DNA of 64,000 nucleotides from Streptomyces sp. WMMB 322 (GCF_900090145.1 NZ_FMHI01000003.1:372638-436637); one strand, 5' to 3'. Positions 18,235-26,178 are shown, counted from the stretch's first letter. The notes: generated by a model from the sequence alone, not told the origin. A program made the numbers and translations.

Positions 18235-19485
18235 TCACGCGGTCAGCAGCACGCCCCCGTACGAAACACCGGCGATGACGATCCACGAGCACAGCCCGAG
18301 CGCGGCGACCCTGCCTCCGGTGCGGGCGAGCGTGGGCAGATGGACGGCGCTTCCCAGCCCGAACAGGGCGGCGGCCAGCAGCAGTTCCTGCGCGGTGGCG
18401 GCGGCGCCGAGGGCCTCAGCGGGGAGCAGTCCCGTCGTGCGGAGGAGGACCATGAGGAGGAAGCCGGCGACGAAGAGCGGCAGGAGAGGCGGGCGCCGGC
18501 CCGCCACGCGGGTGCCGGTGCCGGTGCCGGTCGCGGCGCGAGTGCCGGTGCCGGTGCCGGTCGCGGCGTCCTCACCGGTGCTCTTGCCGTCCTCGGCTCC
18601 GTCGGGCCGCACTTCGGCGCCGGCGTCCCGGGAGTGCGCGTGGCGTGCCCGTACGGACAGCACGACGGCCGCCACCAGCGGCGCGAGCAGCGCCACGCGC
18701 ATCAGCTTCACCAGCACCGCCTGCCCGAGGGCGTGCTGCCCGGCGGTCTGGGCGGTCGCCACGACCTGGCCGACGTCGTGCACGCCCGCGCCGACCCAGC
18801 GTCCGAACTGACCCGCGTCCAGGCCCAACGGCTGGTGCAGCAGCGGCAGTACGGCGATGGCGAGCGTGCCGCACAGCGTGACGAGGGCGACGGACGTGGC
18901 CACGTCGCGCTCCTCGCTCTCCCGCACCTCGCTGACGGCGCAGATCGCGGAGGCGCCGCAGATCGAGTAGCCGGTGGCGATCAGCAGCGGCTGGTCGCCG
19001 GGGAGACCGAGCCTCCTGCCGAGCCACAGCGTCCCGGAGAAGGTCGCCGCGACGACGACGAGCACCATCGCGACGGTCGCCCAGCCGAGACCGGCGATGT
19101 CGCCGACGCTCAACTTCAGCCCGAGCAGCACCACTCCGACCCTCATGAGCCGCTTGCCCGCGAACGACAGACCGGGCCGGGCCGTCCCGCTCACCAGCTT
19201 CCGCGCACCGGGCAGGTGGGCGGCGAGGATGCCGAGGACGACGGCGGCCGTCAGCAGCGGCACGGCCGGCACCAGCAGATGCACGGATCCCGCGGCGGCG
19301 ACGCCCAGCGCGGCCACCGCCAGACCCGGCAGCGGGCCGGTGGTGAGCGGTCCCGGGGGGCGGACGCTGCGGGCGGAACGGTCGGTGCGGGCGGCTTCCC
19401 TGCGGGAGGGCCGGACCGTGCCCGCGACGGGACGCGCGGGCGAGGGGGCGGGGGAGGCCGGTGGCCGGTCCCCCAGCAGCGCCAT
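18235..19485 (-). CDS. YeiH-family putative sulfate/sulfite exporter
   Basis: 416 residues, ten or more membrane helices of the UPF0324/YeiH family (GKRLMRVGVVLLGLKLSVGDI, IATGYSICGASAICAVSEV, FGRWVGAGVHDVGQVVATA). The family is annotated as putative sulfate exporters, with links to taurine and cysteine breakdown. Its ATG overlaps the stop of the cysteine dioxygenase gene (TGATG), so both are translated together: cysteine oxidation yields cysteinesulfinate and then sulfite/sulfate, which this protein could export. A cytoplasmic loop (about 305-340) contains a repeated Ala-Thr-Gly-Thr-Gly-Thr-Arg stretch encoded by near-identical DNA repeats at about 18510-18580. Confidence 0.85.
   Translation of the reverse strand: MALLGDRPPASPAPSPARPVAGTVRPSRREAARTDRSARSVRPPGPLTTGPLPGLAVAALGVAAAGSVHLLVPAVPLLTAAVVLGILAAHLPGARKLVSGTARPGLSFAGKRLMRVGVVLLGLKLSVGDIAGLGWATVAMVLVVVAATFSGTLWLGRRLGLPGDQPLLIATGYSICGASAICAVSEVRESEERDVATSVALVTLCGTLAIAVLPLLHQPLGLDAGQFGRWVGAGVHDVGQVVATAQTAGQHALGQAVLVKLMRVALLAPLVAAVVLSVRARHAHSRDAGAEVRPDGAEDGKSTGEDAATGTGTGTRAATGTGTGTRVAGRRPPLLPLFVAGFLLMVLLRTTGLLPAEALGAAATAQELLLAAALFGLGSAVHLPTLARTGGRVAALGLCSWIVIAGVSYGGVLLTA
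18513..18575. repeat. Short in-frame DNA repeats within the YeiH-family gene
   Basis: Blocks of GTGCCG/GGTGCCGGT repeats occur twice, each ending GTCGCGGCG, and encode the Gly-Thr repeats of a cytoplasmic loop. The pattern looks like replication slippage that keeps the reading frame; copy number may vary between strains. Confidence 0.6.
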
Positions 19486-20087
19486 CAGCGGTCCGCCGGC
19501 AACTCGTACACGCGGCGCACGCTGCTGCCCAGGCGTGAGATGTCGGCACCGTAGACGTGGAGCGAAATCGCCTTCTCCCCGCAGCCGTTCCACACCTTGT
19601 GTATGTCGCCGGGCGGAGCGAATCCGCACACGGCGCCCACCGGGTTGACCACGTCCTCCGTCGCGACGAGCCGCGCGCTCCCGCCCGGTTCCTCCGCGGG
19701 CAGCAGCCGGTAGCGCCGTTCGTGCTCCTCGCCCTCGTGGACGCCGGTGACGCACCAGGAGACGTGGTCGTGCACCGGCGTGCACTGACCGGGCAACCAC
19801 ACCAGGGCGACGATCGAGAAGCTGCCGTCGTGCTCGGCGTGCAGCAGGTGCTGGCGGTAGCGGCCGGGGTCGCCCTCCTGCTGCTCCGGAGTGAGGAGGC
19901 CGTCCGCGTCGCCGGTGCCGAGGTGCGGTGCGAGCTTCTCACCGACGAGGTACGCGGTGACGTCCGGTGCCGTTCCGCGGCCGACCACTTCGCGCACTTC
20001 CCCGACGAGGGCGTCGAGCCGTGCGGTGGTACGGGGCACGGTGCCGGCGGCGGTCTCCGCGGGGTGGTGCTGCGTCGAAGTGGCCAT
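19485..20087 (-). CDS. Cysteine dioxygenase
   Basis: 200 residues of the cupin CDO family, which adds O2 to the thiol of cysteine to give cysteinesulfinate. The iron ligands are visible: His106 and His108 in TPVHDHVSW and His163 in GDIHKVWN. Start at 20087 (MATSTQ); the frame is open upstream to 20189 but that segment has no family match. It overlaps the YeiH exporter gene by one base and lies 138 bases downstream of a LysR regulator on the same strand, giving a LysR-CDO-exporter order that suggests regulated disposal of excess cysteine sulfur. Confidence 0.92.
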   Translation of the reverse strand: MATSTQHHPAETAAGTVPRTTARLDALVGEVREVVGRGTAPDVTAYLVGEKLAPHLGTGDADGLLTPEQQEGDPGRYRQHLLHAEHDGSFSIVALVWLPGQCTPVHDHVSWCVTGVHEGEEHERRYRLLPAEEPGGSARLVATEDVVNPVGAVCGFAPPGDIHKVWNGCGEKAISLHVYGADISRLGSSVRRVYELPADR

Positions 20088-20225
20088 GTCCGCAGAGTGA
20101 GGCCACGGAACCATCACGTCCAACGAGGGTTTCTTCGCCCTTCCCCAACGAACGCTTATGGAAGCGAAGTCCGCCGGCCGGATTCCCACCTCGCGGCGGG
20201 GCGCCGACCGGGACGTGCGCGGCGT

Positions 20226-21131
20226 TCAGCACCCGACGCGGTTCGCGGCGGCCGTCCTCAGTTCGTCCAGCACGAGCGCGGTCGTCGGGATTTCGAGGTG
20301 CTCGCGCAGCACGTACGCGGAGACCTGGCGGCGCGAGGGCGGGTCCAGGGCCCGTCCGGTGACCTTGCGGTGCACGAGGAAGGAGAGCACCAGCCCCGGC
20401 ATCATCGCGATGCCGAGCCCTTCGGCGACGAGGCTCTGCACCACGAGTATGTCGTCGGTGGTGAAGGCAATGTCCGGCGCGAAGCCCAACTCGGCGCACT
20501 CGTGGAGGAAGTTGGCCCGGCAGCGCAGGCAGCCCGCTATCCACCGCTCGTCCGCCAGCTCGGAGAGCCTTACCGCGCGGCGGCGCGCCATCGGGTGCCC
20601 CGTCGGCAGCAGCACGGTCAGCTGGTCCTCCATGAGCGGGATCTCGACCAGCTCGTCAGGGACCTGGGCGTGGAGCCCGGGATAGGTGAAGGCGAGGGTG
20701 ATGTCGCACTCGCCGTCGGCGACGCGCCGCATCGAGTCGGGCGGCTCCGCCTCCTGCAACTCGACCCGCACGCCCGGGTGTCCGTCCGCCAGGCGCGCCA
20801 GCGCCTCCGGCACGAGCGTCGCACCCGCGCTGGGGAACGCGCACATCCGCACCCGTCCGGCGCGCAGCCCTGTGATCGCCGACATCTGCTGCTGCGCGGC
20901 CGCGATCCGGTCGAGTATGACGCCCGCGTGCCGCTCCAGCGCCTCGCCCGCCTCCGTCAGCCGCATCTGCCGCCCCACCCGGACGAACAGCGGTGTGCCG
21001 ACGGACCGTTCGAGGGCCTTCATCTGCTGCGTGATCGCGGGCTGCGTGTAGCCGAGCGTCCGCGCGGCCGCCGAGTACGAACCGACCCGCACCACTTCGT
21101 GGAACGTCCGGATGTGCCGCGAGTCGAACAT
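20226..21131 (-). CDS. LysR-family transcriptional regulator
   Basis: 301 residues. N-terminal winged HTH (HIRTFHEVVRVGSYSAAARTL, then GYTQPAITQQMKALE) and the periplasmic-binding-like effector domain (RMCAFPSAGATLVPEALARL, EGLGIAMMPGLVL). The ATG at 21131 gives the standard N terminus, seven residues before the HTH. It precedes cysteine dioxygenase and the YeiH exporter on the same strand, so it probably controls them in response to a sulfur compound; CysB/Cbl-like logic is an analogy only. Confidence 0.9.
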   Translation of the reverse strand: MFDSRHIRTFHEVVRVGSYSAAARTLGYTQPAITQQMKALERSVGTPLFVRVGRQMRLTEAGEALERHAGVILDRIAAAQQQMSAITGLRAGRVRMCAFPSAGATLVPEALARLADGHPGVRVELQEAEPPDSMRRVADGECDITLAFTYPGLHAQVPDELVEIPLMEDQLTVLLPTGHPMARRRAVRLSELADERWIAGCLRCRANFLHECAELGFAPDIAFTTDDILVVQSLVAEGLGIAMMPGLVLSFLVHRKVTGRALDPPSRRQVSAYVLREHLEIPTTALVLDELRTAAANRVGC

Positions 21132-21280
21132 GCCAGAACCATAAGCAGAATTTGGGCCCCCGGCGACACACCGGCACCGGAGCTCGGAAACCGGCGGGCA
21201 GAGCACGACCGTGCGCAGCAACGGCAATGGGGGCGCCGGCTTCGCCGGCCACCCCCGCACGCGACACCCTTCATTTCCAC

Positions 21281-21604
21281 TTACGCGTCGTCCCGCAGAG
21301 CGCGAAGTCCTTCCGCGATGACCTTCACCTCGTCGATCCTGCCCGTCACGACGCCGATGACCAGCCTCTCGGCCGCATCGATGTCGGGCCGCAGGCTGAC
21401 ACCATTGAGCGTCAGGAAGGTGACGCAGGACAGCCATGCCATGCGCTTGTTTCCGTCCACGAGCGGATGGTTGAGGGCCAGCGACTGGAGAAGCGAAGCC
21501 GCCTTGTCCAGGAGATCCGTATAGGCCTCTTCGCCGAACATCGACGCGGAGGGACGATGCACCGCCGATTCCAGGAGGCCGGCGTCCCGTACCTCGACTT
21601 CCAC
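21281..21604 (-). CDS. Doc/Fic-family toxin, N terminus apparently without a start codon
   Basis: From the GTG at 21604 the protein has 107 residues with the Fic/Doc core HPLVDGNKR (46-54; family HxFx(D/E)GNxR). Doc toxins phosphorylate EF-Tu and stop translation; the RHH antitoxin gene lies directly upstream. The same frame continues upstream as conserved-looking Doc sequence (LLQLAAEEVS), typical of the Doc N-terminal helix, back to an in-frame TGA at 21680-21682, yet no ATG, GTG or TTG occurs there. Either a CTG (21652) or another rare start is used, or a one-base change next to the antitoxin stop destroyed the start and the toxin is shortened or dead. Confidence 0.7.
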   Translation of the reverse strand: MEVEVRDAGLLESAVHRPSASMFGEEAYTDLLDKAASLLQSLALNHPLVDGNKRMAWLSCVTFLTLNGVSLRPDIDAAERLVIGVVTGRIDEVKVIAEGLRALRDDA

Positions 21605-21662
21605 ACCACCGCATGCGGCACGAGCGACGGTCGAGACCTCCTCGGCGGCCAGTTGGAGGAGG

Positions 21663-21863
21663 TCACTTGAGCCGCTCCATCAGCTCGTGCCACTTGGCGG
21701 CTTCCTTGGTCGCGGTCTCCCGCACCATGGCTTCGCGCGCGTTCCGCGCCAGACAGCGCTCCACAGCCCTGAGCACTACTGCGTGCATACTGCGCCCTTC
21801 GAGCTCCGCCTGCTTCTTGAGTGCTTCGGTGAGCTCGTCGTCGAGACGAAGGTTCATAGCCAT
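21663..21863 (-). CDS. Ribbon-helix-helix antitoxin
   Basis: 66 residues from ATG 21863 (a second ATG is at 21857). MNLRLDDELTEALKKQAELE then RSMHAVVLRAVERCL is the Arc/MetJ ribbon-helix-helix pattern: one strand for DNA contact and two helices for dimerisation. The C-terminal tail, KEAAKWHELMERLK, would bind and block the toxin. It lies immediately upstream of the Doc-like gene, the usual antitoxin-first order. Just before the start is GGTACGTACG-type symmetric DNA (about 21871-21880) that could be the autoregulatory operator. Confidence 0.8.
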   Translation of the reverse strand: MAMNLRLDDELTEALKKQAELEGRSMHAVVLRAVERCLARNAREAMVRETATKEAAKWHELMERLK

Positions 21864-21906
21864 ACCAAAACGGTACGTACGACCTGGGGTCAAGGTGGTA
21901 CCGAGC

Positions 21907-23577
21907 TCATGCCCGCTCCCGCAGCCGCCCCGCGACGGCCACGCCCAGCGCGCAGACCGAAGCCGCGATCGCGTAGACCGCCACGAACGCCAGCGGCCGG
22001 CCGTCGGACGCCGCGGCCCCCGCAGCGCCGCCCCCCGCGACGCCCACGCTGACCGAACCGCCTCCGCACAGCGCGAAGGCGGCGCCGGTCGCGGCGAGCA
22101 GCACCACGTTCGAGAGGCTGTCGGACATCTGCAGCGCGGCCGAGTTCTTCCCCGCCTCCTCCGGAGCGGACAGCTGCAGGAGCAGCACGCTCGTGGAGGA
22201 GATGACCAGGCCCATGCCGTAGCAGCCCACCGCCATCGCGACGGCCAGCGTCCACACCGGCACGCTCTGCGCAAGCGCCGCCGGGGTGCAGGCCACGCCG
22301 GCCGTCACCAGCACCATCCCGGCGCGTGCCAGCCGTTCCCGGTACGGCGCCATACGCTGCCGTGACTGCGTGAAGGAGCCCAGCGCCCACGTCGCCCCGC
22401 CGGCCGCCAGCGTCAGCCCGGCCATGGTGACGGACAGGCCGCGCTGGCTGACCAGCATGAGCGGCACGAAGCTCTCGGCGACGACGAATCCGCCCGCCGC
22501 GATGCCGCGCAGCAGCACCACCGCGGGCAGCCCGCGCGCCGCCCGGTACGTGCCGCGCGGAAGCAGCCGCAGCGCCGCCGGCACGAGCAGCGCGGCCCCC
22601 GCGACTGCGGGGAGCACCGCGGAGAGGGTCAACTCCTGTCCGGCGTACTGCAGCAGGCCCGCGCCGGCGGCCAGCACCACGGCGAACCTCAGCCGCCGGC
22701 GGTCGGCCGGACTCTTGCCGCGGCGGTCCTTGGGGTCCGTGGAGCCCGTGGAGCCCGCGGCGGAGTCACCGGGCGGCGGCCCCGACGCGGTGCGCCGCAC
22801 CGCCGGCAGCATCACGGCGAGCGGCACCGTCACCAGGAGCGGCACCCCGAGGAACACCCAGCGCCAGCCGAGATGCTGCGTCACCGAACCGGCGATCAAC
22901 GGCCCGACGACGGCGGGCACCACCCACGCCGCGGCGAAGCACGCCAGCACCGTGGGCCGCAGCCGCTCCGGGTAGGCGCGGCTGACGGTGACGTACAGCG
23001 CCACGATGACCAGCCCTCCGCCGATGCCCTGCACGGCGCGGCCCGCGACGAAGATCCCCATGGTGGTGGCCGTGCCCGACAGCAGGAGACCCGCCGCGAA
23101 CGACCCGATCCCCCACGCCAGCGGCGGCAGCGGCCCGCTCCGGTCGCTCCACTGTCCGGAGACGACCATGCCGAGCAGGGAGGTGGTGAAGAGCGCGGAG
23201 AAGGCGAAGGCGTAGACGGAGACGCCGTCGAGTTCGCCGGCCGCCACGGGCATCGCCGTGCCGACGGCGGTCGCTTCGAAGGCGATGAGGAAGACCACCG
23301 ACACGATGCCGAGCGTCAGTGCCAGATAGCCGCGCCCGAGGACGCTCTGCGTCCGGGGAAGACCGGCACCGCTCTGCGTCCGGGGACGACTAGCGCCGCT
23401 CTGCGTCCGGGGAAGACCGGCGCCGCTCGGCGGCGGTGGCAGTCCGGCAGCCGCATCGGCTGCATCCGCCGGAACGGGTACGGGAACGGGAAGGTCCGAC
23501 GACGGGGCGGTGGTCCTCACAGGTGCCGGGTCCTTCACGCCTCCGGGCTCCCGGGCGCCGTCCCCAGATGCAGTCAT
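21907..23577 (-). CDS. MFS multidrug-type exporter with repeat-bearing N-terminal tail
   Basis: 556 residues, about fourteen membrane helices, of the drug:H+ antiporter type (EATAVGTAMPVAAGEL in helix 1, SGQWSDRSGPLPPL loop, GRAVQGIGGGLVIVALYVTVSRAY, antiporter motif C-like AAWVVPAVVGPLIAGSV). The first 80 residues are a hydrophilic Pro/Ala-rich tail containing three copies of a nine-residue unit ending Pro-Arg-Thr-Gln-Ser. No adjacent biosynthetic genes suggest a substrate; a TetR-type regulator is not next to it. Function: export of a small hydrophobic compound, inferred from the family. Confidence 0.85.
   Translation of the reverse strand: MTASGDGAREPGGVKDPAPVRTTAPSSDLPVPVPVPADAADAAAGLPPPPSGAGLPRTQSGASRPRTQSGAGLPRTQSVLGRGYLALTLGIVSVVFLIAFEATAVGTAMPVAAGELDGVSVYAFAFSALFTTSLLGMVVSGQWSDRSGPLPPLAWGIGSFAAGLLLSGTATTMGIFVAGRAVQGIGGGLVIVALYVTVSRAYPERLRPTVLACFAAAWVVPAVVGPLIAGSVTQHLGWRWVFLGVPLLVTVPLAVMLPAVRRTASGPPPGDSAAGSTGSTDPKDRRGKSPADRRRLRFAVVLAAGAGLLQYAGQELTLSAVLPAVAGAALLVPAALRLLPRGTYRAARGLPAVVLLRGIAAGGFVVAESFVPLMLVSQRGLSVTMAGLTLAAGGATWALGSFTQSRQRMAPYRERLARAGMVLVTAGVACTPAALAQSVPVWTLAVAMAVGCYGMGLVISSTSVLLLQLSAPEEAGKNSAALQMSDSLSNVVLLAATGAAFALCGGGSVSVGVAGGGAAGAAASDGRPLAFVAVYAIAASVCALGVAVAGRLRERA
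23345..23425. repeat. Three 27-bp tandem repeats in the MFS gene
   Basis: Units begin at 23345, 23372 and 23399 (CTCTGCGTCCGGGGAAGACC and so on), differing at only a few bases, and keep frame to give three copies of a nine-residue motif in the cytoplasmic N-terminal tail. Recent slippage expansion is likely. Confidence 0.8.
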
Positions 23578-23646
23578 ACGGGAACGGTAAGGGCCACGAC
23601 TGACATTGGCACCTGTCAGTGGTCCCGGTGCCGTCGTCCGTTCGAC

Positions 23647-23672
23647 CTAGGGCGCGTATCGAGTCGTGATCA
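23647..23672. repeat. Left terminal inverted repeat of the IS element
   Basis: 26 bases starting CTAGGGCGCGTATCG and ending GTGATCA. Matches the complement of 24952-24977 at 24 of 26 positions. Confidence 0.8.
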
Positions 23673-23723
23673 ATCTGCGGGATTTACCTTTGCGGTGGGG
23701 CCTGTTCCGGTAGATCGTTTTGC

Positions 23724-24234
23724 GTGACGCGAGTGCAACTGACGGATGTGGAGTGGGAGTTCATCGGCCCGTACCTGCCGATCGGCGAGTACGGGCCGTA
23801 CCCCGAGCGGCTGCGGCAGCAGTTCGAGGGTGTGATCTGGCGGTTCAAGCGGGCAGTGGCCGGAGATGAAAGATCCGCGTCCGCGGTCCTGTCGGCCGCC
23901 CCCGCACCAGGCCGGAAGCGGTCGCCGGGGACAAGGCCTACTCGTTCCGCGGCAACCGGGCCCACCTGGGAAAACGCCACATCAAGGCGGTCATCTCGGA
24001 GAAGTCGGACCAGGCCGCCAACCGGAAGAAGAGGGGCTCCAGGGGCGGCCGGCCCGTCAGCCACGACGCCGACCTCTTCAAGGAGAGGAACACGGTCGAG
24101 TGCCTGTTCAACAAGCTCAAGTCCTGGCGGGGCATCGCCACCCGATACGACAAGACCCCGGACAGCTACCTCGCCGGACTGCACCTGCGCGCCTCGATGA
24201 TCTGGATCAAAGACCTCACCCGAGGCGCCCCTTG
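23724..24234 (+). pseudogene. IS5-family transposase, internally deleted and frameshifted
   Basis: The N-terminal part reads TRVQLTDVEWEFIGPYLPIG...FEGVIWRFK, the usual start of IS427-group OrfA in Streptomyces. After about 23855 the sequence jumps to the C-terminal third in another frame: GRPRTRPEAVAGDKAYSFRG, then KRHIKAVISEK and ERNTVECLFNKLKSW with RYDKTPDSYLAGLHLRA. The middle, including the first catalytic Asp (DSTTxRAH) and most of the second, is missing (about 400 bases by comparison with the family). It cannot make active transposase; movement would need a related copy elsewhere. Confidence 0.88.
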
Positions 24235-24257
24235 ACCACAGCCCTGTCGCGCCCTAC
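24233..24257. repeat. Degenerate inner right end of the IS element
   Basis: TGACCACAGCCCTGTCGCGC CCTA directly follows the transposase remnant and overlaps its stop codon, as the right end does in intact members of this group. It matches the good outer right end at about 20 of 26 positions with one gap. Confidence 0.6.
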
Positions 24258-24682
24258 GGGCGGACGTAAGGCCGAGTCATGACCTCCATGTTGTGACCGT
24301 CCGGGTCGTCGAAGTAGGCGCCGCGACCACCGAATAGACGGTTGATCTGGCCGGGTTCGGTGTGGCTGGGGTCGGCGTAGTAGGTGACCCCGATCACCTC
24401 CAGACGGGTGATAACGGCGTCGAACTGCTCGTCAGGGACGAGGAAGGCGTAGTGCTGCGACTGGATCGGCTCGTCCCTCTTCTCGTAGTAGTCGAGCGTC
24501 ACGCCGTTGCCAAGGTCGACGGGCAGGAACGGCCCAAACGGGGCGCCGACCTTCAAGCCCAGGACCGCGGCGAGAAACTCGGCAGACAGGTGCCGGTCGC
24601 TTGCGTAGATGGCAGTGTGGTTCAGCTGGACGCTGGCCGCTGGCAGTTCGGATTCATGCGGGTACTGCTGGGCATAGGACAT
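24254..24682 (-). CDS. VOC-family (glyoxalase/bleomycin-resistance-like) protein inside the IS element
   Basis: 142 residues: beta-alpha-beta-beta-beta VOC fold with two modules (QLNHTAIYASDRHLSAEFLA, then QHYAFLVPDEQFDAVITRL and GAYFDDPDGHNMEVMTRPY). Metal-ligand-like positions are His22 and the C-terminal Glu in HNMEVMTR. Members include glyoxalases, fosfomycin-type and dioxygenase-like enzymes and drug-binding proteins; the exact role is open. Its end overlaps the degenerate inner IS end and the whole gene sits between the two right ends, so it travels as a passenger. Base composition is somewhat less GC-rich than neighbouring genes. Confidence 0.82.
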   Translation of the reverse strand: MSYAQQYPHESELPAASVQLNHTAIYASDRHLSAEFLAAVLGLKVGAPFGPFLPVDLGNGVTLDYYEKRDEPIQSQHYAFLVPDEQFDAVITRLEVIGVTYYADPSHTEPGQINRLFGGRGAYFDDPDGHNMEVMTRPYVRP

Positions 24683-25056
24683 CAGTGATGTGTCTCCGGT
24701 CTTGGGATCCGCTGGAATGGGGCGCCGTATGCGGGCGCCGGGAGCAAAGACGCGGAGAAGGGGGCGGGCCTCTTGCCCGCCTCGTGCTCACGCCGAGGCC
24801 GGGAACCTCACTTGTGTGTGGCCCATGGCCGACCCGGCAGTCACCCGACCGACCTTAGTGACCATCACAGGCGGGGGCAACAGCGTTCCTTGGTCGTGCC
24901 CGGCCGCGGGTCGAGCCGCCGTTGCGTCATAGCGGGTCGTCACGGCTCCGCTGATCACAACCCGATACGCGCCCTAGTGCGGCCGGATCTCGACGCCCCC
25001 CGGGCAGGGGCGGACGGTCACGGCTGTTCACCCCTCCTTGGGGCACGCTGAGGGGT
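24683..25056. other. 374-base gap containing the outer IS right end
   Basis: No convincing gene. It holds the upstream region of the VOC gene (minus strand) and the outer right terminal repeat at 24952-24977, then 79 bases before the alpha/beta hydrolase gene. Confidence 0.5.
24952..24977. repeat. Outer right terminal inverted repeat of the IS element
   Basis: 26 bases beginning TGATCACAACCCGATACGCG and ending CCCTAG; near-perfect inverted match to the left end at 23647-23672. Confidence 0.8.
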
Positions 25057-25926
25057 ATGCCGTACTTCACCTCGTACGACGGGGCCGAACTCAGCTACCG
25101 CGTCATCGGCGACGCTCCCACGAGCTGGGACCGTCCGCCCCTGGTCTGTCTCGCGGGCGGTCCGGCTCGCGACGCCGCCTACCTCGGCGACCTCGGCGGG
25201 CTGAGCGCGTACCGGCGCCTGATCGTTCCCGACTCGCGCGGCACCGGCGATTCTCCGGCCGCCGCGGACCCGGACGAGTACGCCTTCCCGCGCCTCGCCG
25301 AGGACGTCGAAGCCCTGCGCCGGACACTGGGGTTCGACCGCTTCGCCCTCCTCGCGCACGACGCGGCGGCGGCCACCGCCCAGACGTACGCAGCCGCGCA
25401 CCCTGCCCGTCTGAGCCATCTCGTACTGCTCAACCCCGGCTCGCGGCTGCAGGGCGAACTCCCCGACGACGCACGGGAGATCTTCGCGTCGCGGGCGGGC
25501 GAGGGCCCCTGGTGGGAGGAGGCCCGAGAGGCCGTACGGCTGCTGGAGAACGCCACGGATCTCACGCAGATCCGCGAACTGCTGCTGCGTGCCGCGCCGA
25601 TGGCCTACGGACGCTGGGAAGCTCCGCAACGCGCGCACGCCGCCACCGAGAGCGACCAGCTCAACCCCGTGCCGCGCGCGGGTTTCTGGCAGGGCATCGA
25701 CGAACCGTCGCGGCTGACGGTCCTGGAGGCGCTGGCCGACGTCGCCGTCCCCGTCCTCGTCGTCACCGGCGATCTCGACGCGGTGACGGGCATGCGCGCG
25801 GGGGAAGCGGTGGCCGAGTCCTTTCCGAACGCGCGGCTGCACGTCCTCAAGGGCGTGGGGCACTTCCCATGGATCGACGCTCCGGGCTCCCTCACGCGCC
25901 TGCTGAGGGACTTCCTCTCGGTCTGA
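25057..25926 (+). CDS. Alpha/beta hydrolase with Asp at the nucleophile position
   Basis: 289 residues of the proline-iminopeptidase-like alpha/beta hydrolase group. Oxyanion loop AGGP (33-36), strand-turn at DSRGTGDS (59-66), a helical cap, acid Asp239/Asp241 in VVTGDLDAVTG and His269 in VGHFPWID. The nucleophile elbow, normally HSxG in this family, reads AHDAAAA, so the Ser is replaced by Asp102 and the following Gly by Ala. Haloalkane dehalogenases and epoxide hydrolases do use Asp nucleophiles, so activity is possible but of a different kind. It stands alone just outside the IS element. Confidence 0.82.
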   Translation: MPYFTSYDGAELSYRVIGDAPTSWDRPPLVCLAGGPARDAAYLGDLGGLSAYRRLIVPDSRGTGDSPAAADPDEYAFPRLAEDVEALRRTLGFDRFALLAHDAAAATAQTYAAAHPARLSHLVLLNPGSRLQGELPDDAREIFASRAGEGPWWEEAREAVRLLENATDLTQIRELLLRAAPMAYGRWEAPQRAHAATESDQLNPVPRAGFWQGIDEPSRLTVLEALADVAVPVLVVTGDLDAVTGMRAGEAVAESFPNARLHVLKGVGHFPWIDAPGSLTRLLRDFLSV

Positions 25927-26142
25927 CCCCGGCTTCGCCCGCCCACCGGCCGAGCCCGAAGCACGTCGAGCGGACGGGGAGTTGGGGGGCACGCGCCTTG
26001 ATAGCCGGCAGTACGAGGACATGCGTGCGGCCGGATCCGGCATCTGATCGATGACGTACGCCGGACGGTCCGGCCGACCTGGACGGGAACGGGCCACCCC
26101 GAGGCCACGGAGCAGGCCGCGGGGTAGGCGTCCGGAAGCCCT

Positions 26143-26178
26143 CCGTACGAGGGGCGGGTTCCGTACGAGTGGCGGATT
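26143..26178. repeat. Two tandem 18-bp units upstream of the trypco2 gene
   Basis: CCGTACGAGGGGCGGGTT (26143-26160) is followed directly by CCGTACGAGTGGCGGATT (26161-26178). It lies 45 bases before the start of the trypco2/protease-NTPase pair and could be a paired regulator site or chance duplication. Confidence 0.45.

Larger units (their letters stand above)
23647..24977. mobile_element. IS5-family (IS427-like) element remnant with displaced right end, carrying a VOC gene
   Basis: A 26-bp left terminal repeat starts CTAGGGCGCGTATCG at 23647 and a matching right terminal repeat ending CGATACGCGCCCTAG closes at 24977; the two differ at two of 26 positions. Between them are a decayed transposase (23724-24234), a poorer copy of the right end directly after it (24233-24257) and an intact VOC/glyoxalase gene (24254-24682). 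CTAG at both outer ends fits the target preference of this IS group. The arrangement suggests either two nested IS insertions, one largely deleted, or an element that used a distant right end and captured the VOC gene. Confidence 0.7.
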
